A stretch of DNA of 64,000 nucleotides from Acetobacteraceae bacterium (GTDB lineage Bacteria; Pseudomonadota; Alphaproteobacteria; Acetobacterales; Acetobacteraceae), in NCBI GenBank assembly GCA_024280945.1, contig JAMXLO010000103.1, positions 1 through 64,000 on the forward strand, given 5' to 3'. Made by a program: the position numbers and the translations under genes. Each line of letters opens with the position of its first letter. The stretch's first letter is position 1. The notes under the pieces were generated by a model. That model worked only from the letters and a program-made list of their open reading frames with translations, searched no databases and had not been told where the DNA came from. Below, in pieces: positions 18,991 through 35,153 of this stretch.

Positions 18991-19848
18991 ATGCAGTCCA
19001 TTCATTTCATGTCTTTGCGGCGGATGTGGCTGGTAGTGCCCATGCTGCTGCCGTTGCTGGGCGGCTGCGGTAGCTCGAGGGACGAATCCAGCACCAGCAG
19101 CAAGCAGGTCGCCCCGGTCGAGGACCTTTACAACAACGGCGTCGACGCCCTGAACGCCCAGCGCTATGAAACGGCGACGGACCAGTTCAACCTGGTCGAG
19201 CAGAACTATCCGTATTCCAGTTGGGCGGTGAATGCGCAGCTGATGCAGGGCTACACGCAGTACCTGCGCAATCGCTACACCGATGCAATCTCGACGCTGG
19301 ATCGCTTCATCCAGTTGCACCCGACGCACCGTGATATTCCCTATGCCTACTATCTGCGTGCGCTCTGCTACTATGAACAGATTGCCGACATCCAGCGTGA
19401 CCAGCGCGGAACCGAGCAGGCGATGAATGCCCTGCAGGAGGTTGTCAACCGGTTCCCTGACAGTGCCTACGCGCGCGACGCGCGACTGAAGATCGATCTC
19501 TGCCGCGACCATCTCGCCGGCAAAGAGATGGAGATCGGTCGGTGGTATGAAAGTCAGCACCTCTACGAGGCGGCGATCGGCCGCTTCCAACGCGTGGTGG
19601 ACGATTATCAGACCACCAATCACGTGCCAGAAGCGCTGTTTCGGTTGACCGAGGTCTACCTCAAGCTTGGCCTCAAGGATGAGGCGAGGAGGACGGCCGC
19701 CGTCCTGGGCTACAACTACCCCGGCAGCGGTTGGTACGAAGACAGCTATGCCAACCTGTTCGACAACGGCCTTGTCCAGCAGCCCGGTCCGGCGCGTCCG
19801 CCGGACACCCGCGGCTTCTTCGCCCGCGCCTGGAATTCGATCTTCTGA
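18991..19848 (+). CDS. bamD: Outer membrane assembly lipoprotein BamD
   Basis: BamD is the essential lipoprotein of the Bam complex that inserts beta-barrels. The 285-residue product has a lipoprotein signal ending LPLLGGC at Cys26, then tetratricopeptide-like repeats (LYNNGVDALNAQRYETA; PYAYYLRALCYYEQI; RDARLKIDLCRDHLA). Its length and QRDQRGTEQAMNALQEVVNRFPDS-type segment (about residues 137-160) match BamD. ATG 18991 was chosen because it gives an intact signal; ATG 19009 is also possible. lpxC-bamD-recN is a common alphaproteobacterial order. Confidence 0.95.
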   Translation: MQSIHFMSLRRMWLVVPMLLPLLGGCGSSRDESSTSSKQVAPVEDLYNNGVDALNAQRYETATDQFNLVEQNYPYSSWAVNAQLMQGYTQYLRNRYTDAISTLDRFIQLHPTHRDIPYAYYLRALCYYEQIADIQRDQRGTEQAMNALQEVVNRFPDSAYARDARLKIDLCRDHLAGKEMEIGRWYESQHLYEAAIGRFQRVVDDYQTTNHVPEALFRLTEVYLKLGLKDEARRTAAVLGYNYPGSGWYEDSYANLFDNGLVQQPGPARPPDTRGFFARAWNSIF

Positions 19849-19872
19849 GCCGGAGCGGCGGGCGCGAGCCGC

Positions 19873-23705
<3,833 letters not shown>

Positions 23706-23787
23706 CGGCCTGTGTCAATGTGAGCCAACTCACTGCAGGTAGCCGACCGCTTTCATAACGTCGCTCCAGACGATCGGGAGAGCGACG

Positions 23788-23988
23788 ATGAACGATATGC
23801 CACTCGTATGGGCCATGTCGGATGAGCACGTGCGCCGTGTGCGCAGCAAGAAGCGGGCCGGGCTCTTGCTTGTGGCAGCGCTGCTATGTGCGATGGCCGC
23901 AGCCGAGGTGCTGTTCCTCAACTACGTCGCGGGACCGGACAGTGTGGCGATGATGATGGCTGCGGAGGGCGTCGCCAGCGCCGACTGA
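23788..23988 (+). CDS. Small single-pass membrane protein, unknown
   Basis: A 66-residue ORF starts at ATG 23788 with GGGAGAG 6 bp upstream. It has a charged N-terminus (HVRRVRSKKR) followed by one hydrophobic segment (about residues 24-48) and a short acidic end. I do not recognise the family. The good ribosome-binding site and topology argue for a real gene. It is the only candidate in the 392-bp gap between ligA and the next gene; the rest shows only a small GTGAG/CTCAC inverted repeat just after ligA. Confidence 0.5.
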   Translation: MNDMPLVWAMSDEHVRRVRSKKRAGLLLVAALLCAMAAAEVLFLNYVAGPDSVAMMMAAEGVASAD

Positions 23989-24097
23989 AAGTCGGTCCCC
24001 GGAGTTCGGCTACATTTGTAGTGATTCAGTCTGCGTGCCGACATATCGCAGTAATGCTGTCGGTCCAGGCTCCTTCAGCAGCAGCGAGGAGTCTTCG

Positions 24098-25483
24098 ATG
24101 GCACAGGTTGAAGCCAGGCAGAATGGTGGAACATCGGCCGCATTCATCGGCAGGCACGCTATCGTCGTCGGTGCCGGTGTCGCCGGCTTGGCCGCCGCAG
24201 GGGCGCTCTCGGCCTATTTCGAGCGTGTGACTGTGCTCGAGCGCGATGGCGCTTTCAGCGGCACAGTGCCGAGATCAGGAGCCTCCCAGGGTTGGCACGC
24301 ACATGGACTGTTGGTAGGCGGTCAGCTCGCATTGAGCGAGCTCTATCCCGGCATCGGGCAGGACTTTCTTGCCGCAGGGGCAGTGCCGATGCGAGTAAAC
24401 CAGGATCTGCGTGAGGAGTACCCTGGTCGCGATCCGGTGCCGCAGCGCGATTTCGGATTGCATGGCTATACGATGACCCGTCCACTGATCGAATCGACGT
24501 TGCGGCGGCGTGCTCTGCAGCGGGGCAACATCGTGATTTGTCAGAATAGCGCTGTTCGCCAGCTCGAAGTCGATCGCAACGGCCGCGTCTCGGCAGTATA
24601 TCGCACGACAATGGACGGTGACACCGTCGAGAAACTGTCCGCGGACCTCGTGGTCGATGCATCGGGTCGCGGCCAACTCACGCTCGACCTGCTGCAATCG
24701 ATCGGCCACCCACAGCCGCGCGAAACGAAGATTGGCATCGACCTTTGCTACAGCACGGCGATCGTAGCTATGCCGGAGAATGCACCGAATGATTGGAAAC
24801 TGGTGCTGACCCAGCCCGACATACCGCACTCGTATCGGCGGGCCGTCATGCTCCCGATCGAAGGCGGGCGCTGGATGCTCACAGTGGCTGGTCGAGGTTG
24901 CGAACGTCCACCGGTGGAATGGGATGCGCTGCTGAAATTTCTGCAGGGACTGTCCACCCCGACGATCTACAACGCGGTCAGGCGAAGTGAGCCGATCGGC
25001 AGGCTGGCGCGGTTCCTTTTGCCGGAAAACGTCTGGCGGCATTTTGAAGGCCTGGACACCATGCCAGATGGCGTGATTCCCATTGGCGACGCGATTTGCC
25101 GGTTCAATCCGGTTTATGGCCAGGGCATGTCGGTGGCCGCCAAGGAGGCGGTGCTGTTGCATCACCTGCTTGGCGCACGGGCATCGCAATCGGATCCGTT
25201 GTGCGGGCTCGGCCGGGAGTTTCTTGCTGAAACCAGGCTGCTGATCGAGACGCCCTGGTCCATGGCGGCGGTACCCGACTTCGCCTATCCCGATACAAGA
25301 GGCGACAGGCCCGCCGACCTGGAGCGCTCTCTGCAATTCGCCGCTGCGTTGTCCCGCCTCGCGGTGCGCGATGCATCGGTGCAGCGGCTGGCGATCGAGG
25401 TCTGGCACATGCTGAAGCCGCGCAGTGCCTACCGGGATCCTGAACTGATCAGGCGGGTGGAAGCGGAAATGGCCGCCGCTTAG
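24098..25483 (+). CDS. FAD-dependent oxidoreductase, monooxygenase-like
   Basis: This 461-residue flavoprotein has an N-terminal dinucleotide fold, AIVVGAGVAGLAAAG at about residues 16-30 and VLERD near 44, then VVDASGRG near 186 and a GDAICRFNPVYGQGMSVA motif near 329, where GD contacts the FAD ribityl chain. This layout is that of squalene-epoxidase/geranylgeranyl-reductase-like and PHBH-like flavoproteins. The substrate cannot be read from the sequence. ATG 24098 has GCGAGGAG upstream; an open frame to 24035 has no ribosome-binding site. It is convergent with the amidohydrolase downstream. Confidence 0.85.
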   Translation: MAQVEARQNGGTSAAFIGRHAIVVGAGVAGLAAAGALSAYFERVTVLERDGAFSGTVPRSGASQGWHAHGLLVGGQLALSELYPGIGQDFLAAGAVPMRVNQDLREEYPGRDPVPQRDFGLHGYTMTRPLIESTLRRRALQRGNIVICQNSAVRQLEVDRNGRVSAVYRTTMDGDTVEKLSADLVVDASGRGQLTLDLLQSIGHPQPRETKIGIDLCYSTAIVAMPENAPNDWKLVLTQPDIPHSYRRAVMLPIEGGRWMLTVAGRGCERPPVEWDALLKFLQGLSTPTIYNAVRRSEPIGRLARFLLPENVWRHFEGLDTMPDGVIPIGDAICRFNPVYGQGMSVAAKEAVLLHHLLGARASQSDPLCGLGREFLAETRLLIETPWSMAAVPDFAYPDTRGDRPADLERSLQFAAALSRLAVRDASVQRLAIEVWHMLKPRSAYRDPELIRRVEAEMAAA

Positions 25484-25541
25484 AGCCGCCGCCGATCGCG
25501 CCTTCTCACATGTGAATCTTGTCGGCACAGTGCGAGGCGGG

Positions 25542-27041
25542 TCACGGAGACCTCTGCACGTACCCATAGCGCAAGTTGCTCGGCACCGGTCCGGCCGCCT
25601 CGTACTGCTGCTTCAACTCGGCGAAGCGGTCGGACATCGGCAGCGCGGCATGCTGTTCGAACTTGTAAAGCCGCGCGGAATTGCCGCTGAAGATCGCGGT
25701 CTTCACCGGCCCGTCGGCGGCACCAAGCGGGGCGAAGCCGTAACGCTTCTGCATCTCCTCGGGAATCTCCAGCCGGCGCAGGCCCTCGATTTGCCATTGC
25801 GGCGAACCGGTCCACACGGCGTCGGTGCCCCAGGTGACATGATCGGCGCCCATGCCCTTGATCAGCACGCCGAGCAGCGCCGCGGCAAGGCGTGGCTCGG
25901 CCACAGTGCTGTTGGCAAAGATCTGGCCAAGATCGCCGTACACGTTGTTCACATTGTAAAGCTCGGCAATCTCCGCGAGATCGCTGACCCACGCGATGCG
26001 TCCGGTGCGATCGAATTCCGCCATCGCCTCGGCCGGATCAGCACCTTCGCCGACATGTCGATAGCCCGAGTGGTAGATGATGAAGTTGAGCTGAGGCCAG
26101 TCGTGTGCCGCTTGGCCGACGTCGCTGACATCGGCATAGCCGCGCAGATTGGGAAAGCGGCGATCCAGTGATGGCGGAAACAGTCCCTTGTGCACACAGA
26201 CATTGCGAATGCCGGCGTCGAGCATCTTCTGATACGCGGGATACACCAGCTTCTCGTCGTCCATGCGCCATGGATGCTGGCTGCTGGCCTTGTGCGTGTT
26301 GTCGCCGATCGTATAGCCCTTGAATGAATCAGGTCCGAGCGAGGTCGCGTGATCCAGCGCCTCCATCCAGCCCGGCTGGCCAGGTGTAAAGATCGCATGC
26401 GCGAACATCCGCTTGGAGCCGGCCTTGGCATTCACCTTCTCGCGTGTCGCCGCCATCATCTCGTTGGTCAGGAACCAGTCCTGCACGATTTCGGACGGCG
26501 CGCTGGAGATCAGCGCCACCTTGGTGTCGCTGTCGAGGTAGATTTCCTTGAAATAGTTGTCGAACTTCAGGTCCTCGATGGTCTGCGGCTTGCCGGCAAG
26601 CTCGGGATTCCAGCCGGCCTTGCCCACCGCCCGCCGCATATTGACGAAGCCGGTCAGACGCGTGTCGTCGCGCAGGAAATGCGTGTGCATATCCATGATG
26701 AACTGGTCCTTCAGTCCGGCTGCGCGCGCATCGGCGAGTTCCGGCGTTGCGGCTTCGGCCGTGGTCGCCGCGAACAGATTGCCGTATGTCTCGTTCATCG
26801 CCACGAACGCCGCAGCCATGCCCGATGCAGTCTGAAAGAAGCGGCGGCGGCTAACGCCTTGCCGTTTCGCCAGTCTCTCGCCTATGTCCAGCAGGCGCGC
26901 TTCCACCTCGCGCTGCCTGGCATTCTGCGCGGCCGGGAAATACTCGTCACTAGACACGATCTGCGTCGGGATCGGCGTTGGTTCGCCAACCAACTCGGAC
27001 GGAACCAACGTCGCGAGATCATCATCGCTGAGAAAGCCCAT
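25542..27041 (-). CDS. Exported amidohydrolase (amidohydrolase_2 family)
   Basis: The 499 residues have a metal-dependent amidohydrolase fold: MDMHTHF near residue 115 supplies the first metal histidines, HKGLFPP near 290 and HSGYRHVGEG near 324 fall on later strands, and GTDAVWTGSPQW near 416 holds the catalytic Asp. Before the domain is SRRRFFQTASGMAAAF (about residues 63-78), a twin-arginine-like signal preceded by an unusually long N-terminus, as in related proteins. GAAGGAG precedes the ATG. The substrate is unknown; family members act as decarboxylases or hydrolases on carboxylic acids. The hydrolase gene upstream is on the same strand, 65 bp away. Confidence 0.85.
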   Translation of the reverse strand: MGFLSDDDLATLVPSELVGEPTPIPTQIVSSDEYFPAAQNARQREVEARLLDIGERLAKRQGVSRRRFFQTASGMAAAFVAMNETYGNLFAATTAEAATPELADARAAGLKDQFIMDMHTHFLRDDTRLTGFVNMRRAVGKAGWNPELAGKPQTIEDLKFDNYFKEIYLDSDTKVALISSAPSEIVQDWFLTNEMMAATREKVNAKAGSKRMFAHAIFTPGQPGWMEALDHATSLGPDSFKGYTIGDNTHKASSQHPWRMDDEKLVYPAYQKMLDAGIRNVCVHKGLFPPSLDRRFPNLRGYADVSDVGQAAHDWPQLNFIIYHSGYRHVGEGADPAEAMAEFDRTGRIAWVSDLAEIAELYNVNNVYGDLGQIFANSTVAEPRLAAALLGVLIKGMGADHVTWGTDAVWTGSPQWQIEGLRRLEIPEEMQKRYGFAPLGAADGPVKTAIFSGNSARLYKFEQHAALPMSDRFAELKQQYEAAGPVPSNLRYGYVQRSP

Positions 27042-27106
27042 GACGTGTCGCTCCTTCTTTGATCGCGCGATCCGGACCTACGGCGATTCCGCCTCCGGCC
27101 ATCACT

Positions 27107-28096
27107 TCATGCGGTGGGTGGCGCGGGCATGGTGAGAAATGCCTGCATGGCGTGCCAGAACGCCACGCGGCTCTTGCTGGTACCAAGCGCGTGCGCCGCT
27201 CCCGCGACGATGACAAACTGGCGGTCACCGTTCGGCAACTGGCGGAAAAAGTCCCACAGGTCCTCATTGGTGGCGATGCCGTCATATTCGCCGCGCAGGA
27301 TGCACACAGGGCACATCACCTTCGTGGGATCGACCAGCGGCAGCTTCGAGGTCATGTCGAGATAGGTGCCGGTCGGCACCGTGTCGCCGTACACCAATTC
27401 GGCATCGGCCATCGCGGCAGGAACCGCGGGGTCGGTCGTGCCGGAACGATCGCGGGTAAAGATGCTCTCGATCATCGCCCGGTCGCGCGGCCGGCGATTG
27501 TGGGTGCGAAAATACTCCAGGCCCTCGGCACGCTTGGTCAGCGTGGGCGAGCCTTTGCCGGTATAGGTGAAGGCGGCCAGCATCACCCGGTCGACCCGAT
27601 CGGGCGCCTCCATGGCGAAGGCGCCGGCGCGAATGGCGCCGGATGATTCGCCCATGAAGGCGCAGCGTCGCAAACCGGTTTCATGGGCAACCACATCGAC
27701 CGCGGCCTTCAGATCTTCGACGCCGCTGGCGATATCGGAGTTGCCCTCGGTGCGGCTGGATTGGCCATAGCCCTCATGATCCATCGTCCAGACGTCGAAG
27801 CCGGCGCGGGCGAACACGTCCATGGTCGAATATTCGCCATGCCCAGGCACTGCGAGGTCGAAACTCGACTTGGCCCCGCTGGACGAACCATGCACCAGGA
27901 ACAGCACCGGTCGCGCCGCCTCGCCGGGCTGCGGCGCACCGAGCCGCTTGCGATACATCGCCAGCCAGATCTTCTTGCCGTCCCGCCACTTCACCGCCCA
28001 GTAATTGCCGGACCAGAGATCGGCTTCCGCGGCGGAGGCTGGGACAGTGAGCGCCGCGGCAGTCGCGGCGAGCGTCGATCGGCGTGACAAGGTCAT
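27107..28096 (-). CDS. Secreted alpha/beta hydrolase
   Basis: The 329-residue protein starts with a signal sequence MTLSRRSTLAATAAALTVP cleaved after ASA, with a twin arginine. The mature part is an alpha/beta hydrolase: oxyanion region LVHGSSSG near residue 68, nucleophile in GESSG near 149, an acid in RGEYDGIA near 269, and histidine in GAAHALG near 302. GGAGGAG lies 6 bp before the ATG. It probably forms a two-gene unit with the downstream exported amidohydrolase, suggesting joint extracytoplasmic breakdown of an ester or lactone. The substrate is unknown. Confidence 0.87.
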   Translation of the reverse strand: MTLSRRSTLAATAAALTVPASAAEADLWSGNYWAVKWRDGKKIWLAMYRKRLGAPQPGEAARPVLFLVHGSSSGAKSSFDLAVPGHGEYSTMDVFARAGFDVWTMDHEGYGQSSRTEGNSDIASGVEDLKAAVDVVAHETGLRRCAFMGESSGAIRAGAFAMEAPDRVDRVMLAAFTYTGKGSPTLTKRAEGLEYFRTHNRRPRDRAMIESIFTRDRSGTTDPAVPAAMADAELVYGDTVPTGTYLDMTSKLPLVDPTKVMCPVCILRGEYDGIATNEDLWDFFRQLPNGDRQFVIVAGAAHALGTSKSRVAFWHAMQAFLTMPAPPTA

Positions 28097-28297
28097 GCGT
28101 CTCCTCCTTGTCTCGTTGGACCAAGGCTACACCTGCCCAGGCGAAGCAGCCATCGTGCGGAAAACGCCTGTGCGCGAAACCCGTCACCGATCCCGCTGAC
28201 CGGTGTCGTATTAGTTAATAAGAATTGCTATTGAAGTCTGTGAATCTAACGCCAACTTTACTGATTTCGCTACCGGCAAAAGGACGGCCGCCACGTC
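28097..28297. other. Divergent intergenic region with AT-rich core
   Basis: This 201-bp gap separates the minus-strand hydrolase from the plus-strand unknown protein. Around 28210-28260 it is markedly AT-rich for this genome (ATTAGTTAATAAGAATTGC and neighbouring bases), so a promoter for the gene at 28298 is likely there. I could not fix -35 and -10 boxes. Confidence 0.35.
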
Positions 28298-28996
28298 ATG
28301 CATGCCATCCCGAACATTCCCGAGGCTCTCTCGCGTGCCATCTACGCCGACCTGCTGGCCCATCTGCCCCAAGGTTCCGACGATACGCCGGAGGGCATCG
28401 AGCTCCGTAACCAGCGCGCCATGACCGTCGTCGCCCATCTTCTTCCCGAGAACGGCGCCGAGGCCGACATCGCAGTACAGATTGTCGGCGCGCAATTTCA
28501 TGCCAGGGACGCGCTCCGGGCGGCGGTTCGCGCCGCGGAGGACCCTGCCGAGGTGCGCCGGTGCCGTGCCCAGGCGAGCAGCATGATGCGTCAGGCCGAC
28601 AGTGGCATCCGCACTCTCCTGCGGCTTCAGGCCGAAAGGACCAAGGCCGAGAAGGAACTGCGCCCCGCTGCCATGGAGCGCGCCGGTTACTGGTTCAAGT
28701 CAGTCTCGGTCCCCGAGCCGGAACCGCCAACAGCACCTCAGCCAGCCCTGCCGCCGCCTCCCATCCCGCCGAAACTGCAATACGGAGCGATGACCCCAGC
28801 CGAGCGATACGCCACGCTCTACCCCGACCGCGCCACCCATATCCTCGTTGAACAAGGGTTGCCCCCGAACCTCAATTTCCCACCGCCCGAGCCGGAGGTG
28901 GTTCAGGAACTTCTCAGCAGCGGCAGCCCGATCATTCGCGCGCTCTACGAGACCGCTCAGGCAACGTGGCCCAGCCCGTGGGATGGTGTCTCGTGA
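28298..28996 (+). CDS. Protein of unknown function
   Basis: This 232-residue protein is not recognised. It appears soluble, with no signal or membrane segment. Residues 1-140 are mainly helical and rich in Ala, Arg, Glu and Gln (for example RQADSGIRTLLRLQAERTKA, about 109-128, looks like a coiled coil). A Pro-rich stretch (about 147-166, PPPPIPPK) leads to a short C-terminal part with MTPAERYATLYPDRA. GCCGCCACGTC precedes the ATG, so there is no clear ribosome-binding site. Similar helical, Pro-linked proteins are common in Acetobacteraceae, which is a recollection rather than evidence. Confidence 0.65.
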   Translation: MHAIPNIPEALSRAIYADLLAHLPQGSDDTPEGIELRNQRAMTVVAHLLPENGAEADIAVQIVGAQFHARDALRAAVRAAEDPAEVRRCRAQASSMMRQADSGIRTLLRLQAERTKAEKELRPAAMERAGYWFKSVSVPEPEPPTAPQPALPPPPIPPKLQYGAMTPAERYATLYPDRATHILVEQGLPPNLNFPPPEPEVVQELLSSGSPIIRALYETAQATWPSPWDGVS

Positions 28997-29042
28997 AGCG
29001 GAACGATGAGGCAGTCATGAGCCTGGGCTGATGAAGCGAAGA

Positions 29043-29618
29043 TCAGGTCCGCTCCACCGCCTGTGCTGCTGCATCGAGCGCCGCCGCAATGGTTTCCGCC
29101 GCAGCCTGGTCGAGCGGGCCGCGCTTGAGGCGAAGCCGCAGCGCGAGCTTCAGGTTCTCCATCCCGCGCAGCACGGGGGCTGGCACGCCGCCGCCGGCTC
29201 CGGGTTCGCCGGTTCGCGACAACAAGTTCTCGACGGCGGCGCGATTGGCGGCAAGGAAAGCCTCGCCCTCCGCGGTGATCCGGTAACGCTTGCGGCCGGT
29301 GGCTTCGGATTCAACGGCCGCGTATCCCATGTCTTCGAGCCAGGAGAGCGTCGGGTAGATGACGCCCGGGCTCGGGCTATAGCTGCCCCCCATGCGGTCC
29401 TCGATCGCCTTCATGAGCTCGTATCCGTGACGTGGCTGCCCGGCGATCATGGCGAGGGCGAGCAGGCGAAGCTCGCCGTAGTCGAACAGCCGCTGGCCGC
29501 GGCGACCGCCGAACCGGCGCCCGTGGTGACGATGGTGATGCTCCCCGTGACGGCGATCCGCCAGCTCCTCGGGATGGGCGAAACGACGGTCTGAGCCGTC
29601 CCTGTGTCGATGTCTCAT
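29043..29618 (-). CDS. PadR-family transcriptional regulator
   Basis: The 191-residue protein has the PadR winged helix at about residues 45-120: LRLLALAMIAGQPRHGYEL, SPSPGVIYPTLSWLED near 80 and a wing GRKRYRITAEGEAFL near 105. A long C-terminal helix follows for dimerisation. Before the domain is a 40-residue basic extension rich in His and Arg (EHHHRHHGRRFGG), which is unusual. I chose ATG 29618, directly after a promoter-like sequence. PadR proteins usually repress neighbouring genes in response to small molecules. The likely target here is its own promoter; no efflux gene remains directly divergent. Confidence 0.88.
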   Translation of the reverse strand: MRHRHRDGSDRRFAHPEELADRRHGEHHHRHHGRRFGGRRGQRLFDYGELRLLALAMIAGQPRHGYELMKAIEDRMGGSYSPSPGVIYPTLSWLEDMGYAAVESEATGRKRYRITAEGEAFLAANRAAVENLLSRTGEPGAGGGVPAPVLRGMENLKLALRLRLKRGPLDQAAAETIAAALDAAAQAVERT

Positions 29619-29624
29619 GCATAA

Positions 29625-29662
29625 CGATATAGGTCTCGATATAACGCAAGTCAAGATATATC
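29625..29662 (-). promoter_or_regulatory. padR promoter overlapped by TATATCG operator repeats
   Basis: On the minus strand TTGACT (29654-29649) and TATATC (29631-29626) are separated by exactly 17 bp. CGATATA repeats at 29625 and 29637 on the + strand are 12 bp apart, and the palindrome GATATATC lies at 29655-29662, so operators cover both promoter boxes. This AT-rich dyad pattern suits PadR binding and autorepression. The predicted transcription start falls within 1-2 nt of the padR ATG, implying a nearly leaderless mRNA. Confidence 0.6.
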
Positions 29663-29732
29663 GAAGAGGCGAGGCGCATATGGGGCAGAGAAGATGCCAG
29701 CCGCGTCCGGCCCCGGGTCACGGACCCGTTAG

Positions 29733-29900
29733 TCAGTCGAGCCCCAGGGTTCGCAGTAGCGGCTGTATCTCAGGATCACGACCGCGAAAGTCGCGATAGA
29801 GCTCCATAGGATCGGCGGTGAGACCACGGCTCAGCAGCTTGTCACGGAAGCGCTCGCCATTTTCCCGGGTGAGTCCGCCGTGCTCCGCGAACGTCGCCAA
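29733..29900 (-). pseudogene. dcp: 3' remnant of a dcp-type dipeptidyl carboxypeptidase gene
   Basis: About 55 codons match the C-terminus of Dcp (M3 metallopeptidase): EHGGLTRENGERFRDKLLSR followed by DPMELYRDFRGRDPEI and a short end before TGA. The catalytic HExxH domain is missing. Upstream codons (to an in-frame stop near 29993) do not resemble Dcp, so the break lies near 29900. The fragment sits beside padR in a 486-bp stretch (29655-30140) that holds no intact gene. Confidence 0.7.
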
Positions 29901-30140
29901 CGGGACCAATCGCCGCAAGAGACTGATCGCCGCCTCGGGTGACTTCGCGACCTGTGTCGCCAGCGCGTACTCCGCAAAACAGCAGGGTTCTCAGCGGTAA
30001 CCGGCGGCAGAGGAGTCCGAACACCAAGAAGGTCGGAACGAAGGTCAGCGGTCATTATGCGTTATATCATGAGCAAGATGGCAAACTGCACGGGCCAAAC
30101 CTGCGATCCCCGCCTTGCTCCACCGATGACGATACGTGGA

Positions 30141-33728
<3,588 letters not shown>

Positions 33729-33887
33729 GCCGGCTCTCCCGCCCGTTGTCGTGCGCCCGCGATTCACGCCCTCCGACGATTTCGCCTCGGACGATCGCGG
33801 GCGGCCGTCGCCATCGTGGGCGCGATTCCTCATGCGGCGCAAACGCGAGATTTTCAATCGCTGTTGAGCTAGATTGCACGGCAATGG

Positions 33888-33937
33888 TGGGCGGGTCGTG
33901 CCCGCCCATGACGATAGAGGACCGGGCTGCCGCCCGG
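33888..33937. repeat. REP-like hairpin pair upstream of lysR-type gene
   Basis: TGGGCGGG (33888-33895) and CCCGCCCA (33901-33908) pair perfectly around TCGTG, with TGAC following as in the murG-murC element. CCGGGC (33922-33927) and GCCCGG (33932-33937) pair around TGCC. The pair lies between the divergent ABC exporter and LysR genes and ends 8 bp before the LysR ATG, so it may affect LysR translation. The family link to the murG-murC element is inferred from shape and the TGAC end. Confidence 0.65.
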
Positions 33938-33945
33938 GACCACGC

Positions 33946-34863
33946 ATGACCGATCGCATCCCGCCACTCGCCGCCTTGCGCGCATTTGCCGCGGTGGCGC
34001 GGCACGGCAGCTTTGCGCGTGCTGCCGCGACGCTGCATGTCAGCACCAGCGCGGTGAGCCATCAGATCCGCGGCCTGGAGGCATCGCTGGGTACTGTGCT
34101 GCTGAGCAGGGCGCGCAACGGCACGGGACACACGCGGACCGCAGTGACCACCGAGGGCGAGTCGCTGCTGCGCGCGGTGGAGGCAACGTTCGCGCAACTG
34201 GCCACGGCGTGCGAGGCGTTACGGGAACGCGCGCGCGGCACGCGGCCGGTGCTGGCGATCTCGGCCAACGGATCGGTGGCGTCGCTATGGCTGGCGCCGC
34301 GACTGGCAGCGTTCGCCGCGCTGCATCCGTCGGTGCAGTGGCAGGTGCGCGCCATCGAGGAAGAACCCGACATGGTGCGCGAAGGCCTGGACCTTGCGAT
34401 CCTGCGCGCTCACCGCGGGCAGCGAGCGGAGGGCGACCGACTGCTGTTCAGCGAAACGGTGTTTCCGGTCTGCAGTCCTTCGCTGTTGCCGGTGGCGACG
34501 GCTCAAGACTTGCTGTGCCACAACCTGCTGCAGGAGGATCATGGCAGCAGTCGCGAGAAGGCCTGGTCCACGTGGCTCGACCTGCTCGGCGGGGCGGCGC
34601 AATCCAAGCCGACCATCGTGCGGTTCGACACGTTCAGTGCCGCGATCGGCGCGGCCATCGCGGGTGCGGGAATCGCGATCGGGCGACGGCCGCTGATCGA
34701 TTTCGAGCTGGCGAGCGGGCGGCTGGCGCGGCTGTTTCCAGATCGCTCGTTGCCGGGTTCGTCGGACTTCGTCATCCGCGGAAGGCCGGATGCAGCGCGC
34801 GATGGGCATGTCGATCAGCTGCGGGATTACCTGCTGTCTCAGGCGACCGTGAGCGCCACCTGA
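33946..34863 (+). CDS. LysR-family transcriptional regulator (GcvA-like)
   Basis: The 305 residues have an N-terminal winged helix, LAALRAFAAVARHGSFARAA (residues 8-27) and STSAVSHQIRGLEASLG near 34, and a C-terminal effector domain. PLAALRAFEAVAR-type starts and LRERARG linkers are typical of the GcvA subgroup. ATG 33946 gives the family length; the open frame further upstream runs through a palindromic repeat. LysR proteins often control the divergent neighbour, here the double ABC exporter, which is a reasonable guess. Confidence 0.93.
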   Translation: MTDRIPPLAALRAFAAVARHGSFARAAATLHVSTSAVSHQIRGLEASLGTVLLSRARNGTGHTRTAVTTEGESLLRAVEATFAQLATACEALRERARGTRPVLAISANGSVASLWLAPRLAAFAALHPSVQWQVRAIEEEPDMVREGLDLAILRAHRGQRAEGDRLLFSETVFPVCSPSLLPVATAQDLLCHNLLQEDHGSSREKAWSTWLDLLGGAAQSKPTIVRFDTFSAAIGAAIAGAGIAIGRRPLIDFELASGRLARLFPDRSLPGSSDFVIRGRPDAARDGHVDQLRDYLLSQATVSAT

Positions 34864-35153
34864 TTACGCGACCGAGGGCGCAACATGGGCCGTAATATTT
34901 GCGAGCATGTTGTCGCCAACTCCTTGCAGCCCCTCAAGTGAGCAGTTGCCCCTGGTCTGCCGTTTGAGACGACACAACCAATGAAGCAGATGCTGGCGCA
35001 GCTTGGCTGGTTCGGCAGCATCCAGCGAGGACCGACTGCCTCTTTCGCTTCGCGGCTCTGTTATTGGTGGCACGTATCGCGACCCCGAGAGCGCTCGCAA
35101 CCAAAGTCGAATGACTGTGTTCACGTCAGCTGGGAGCATTGGGAGGTTCACGG

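Noticed and set aside
25505-25514. Perfect palindrome TCACATGTGA
   Set aside because: A 10-bp palindrome between convergent genes is likely chance; no promoter or partner site is nearby.
28210-28245. AT-rich inverted half-sites resembling an iron (Fur) box
   Set aside because: Similarity to the consensus is weak and the adjacent gene has no link to iron.
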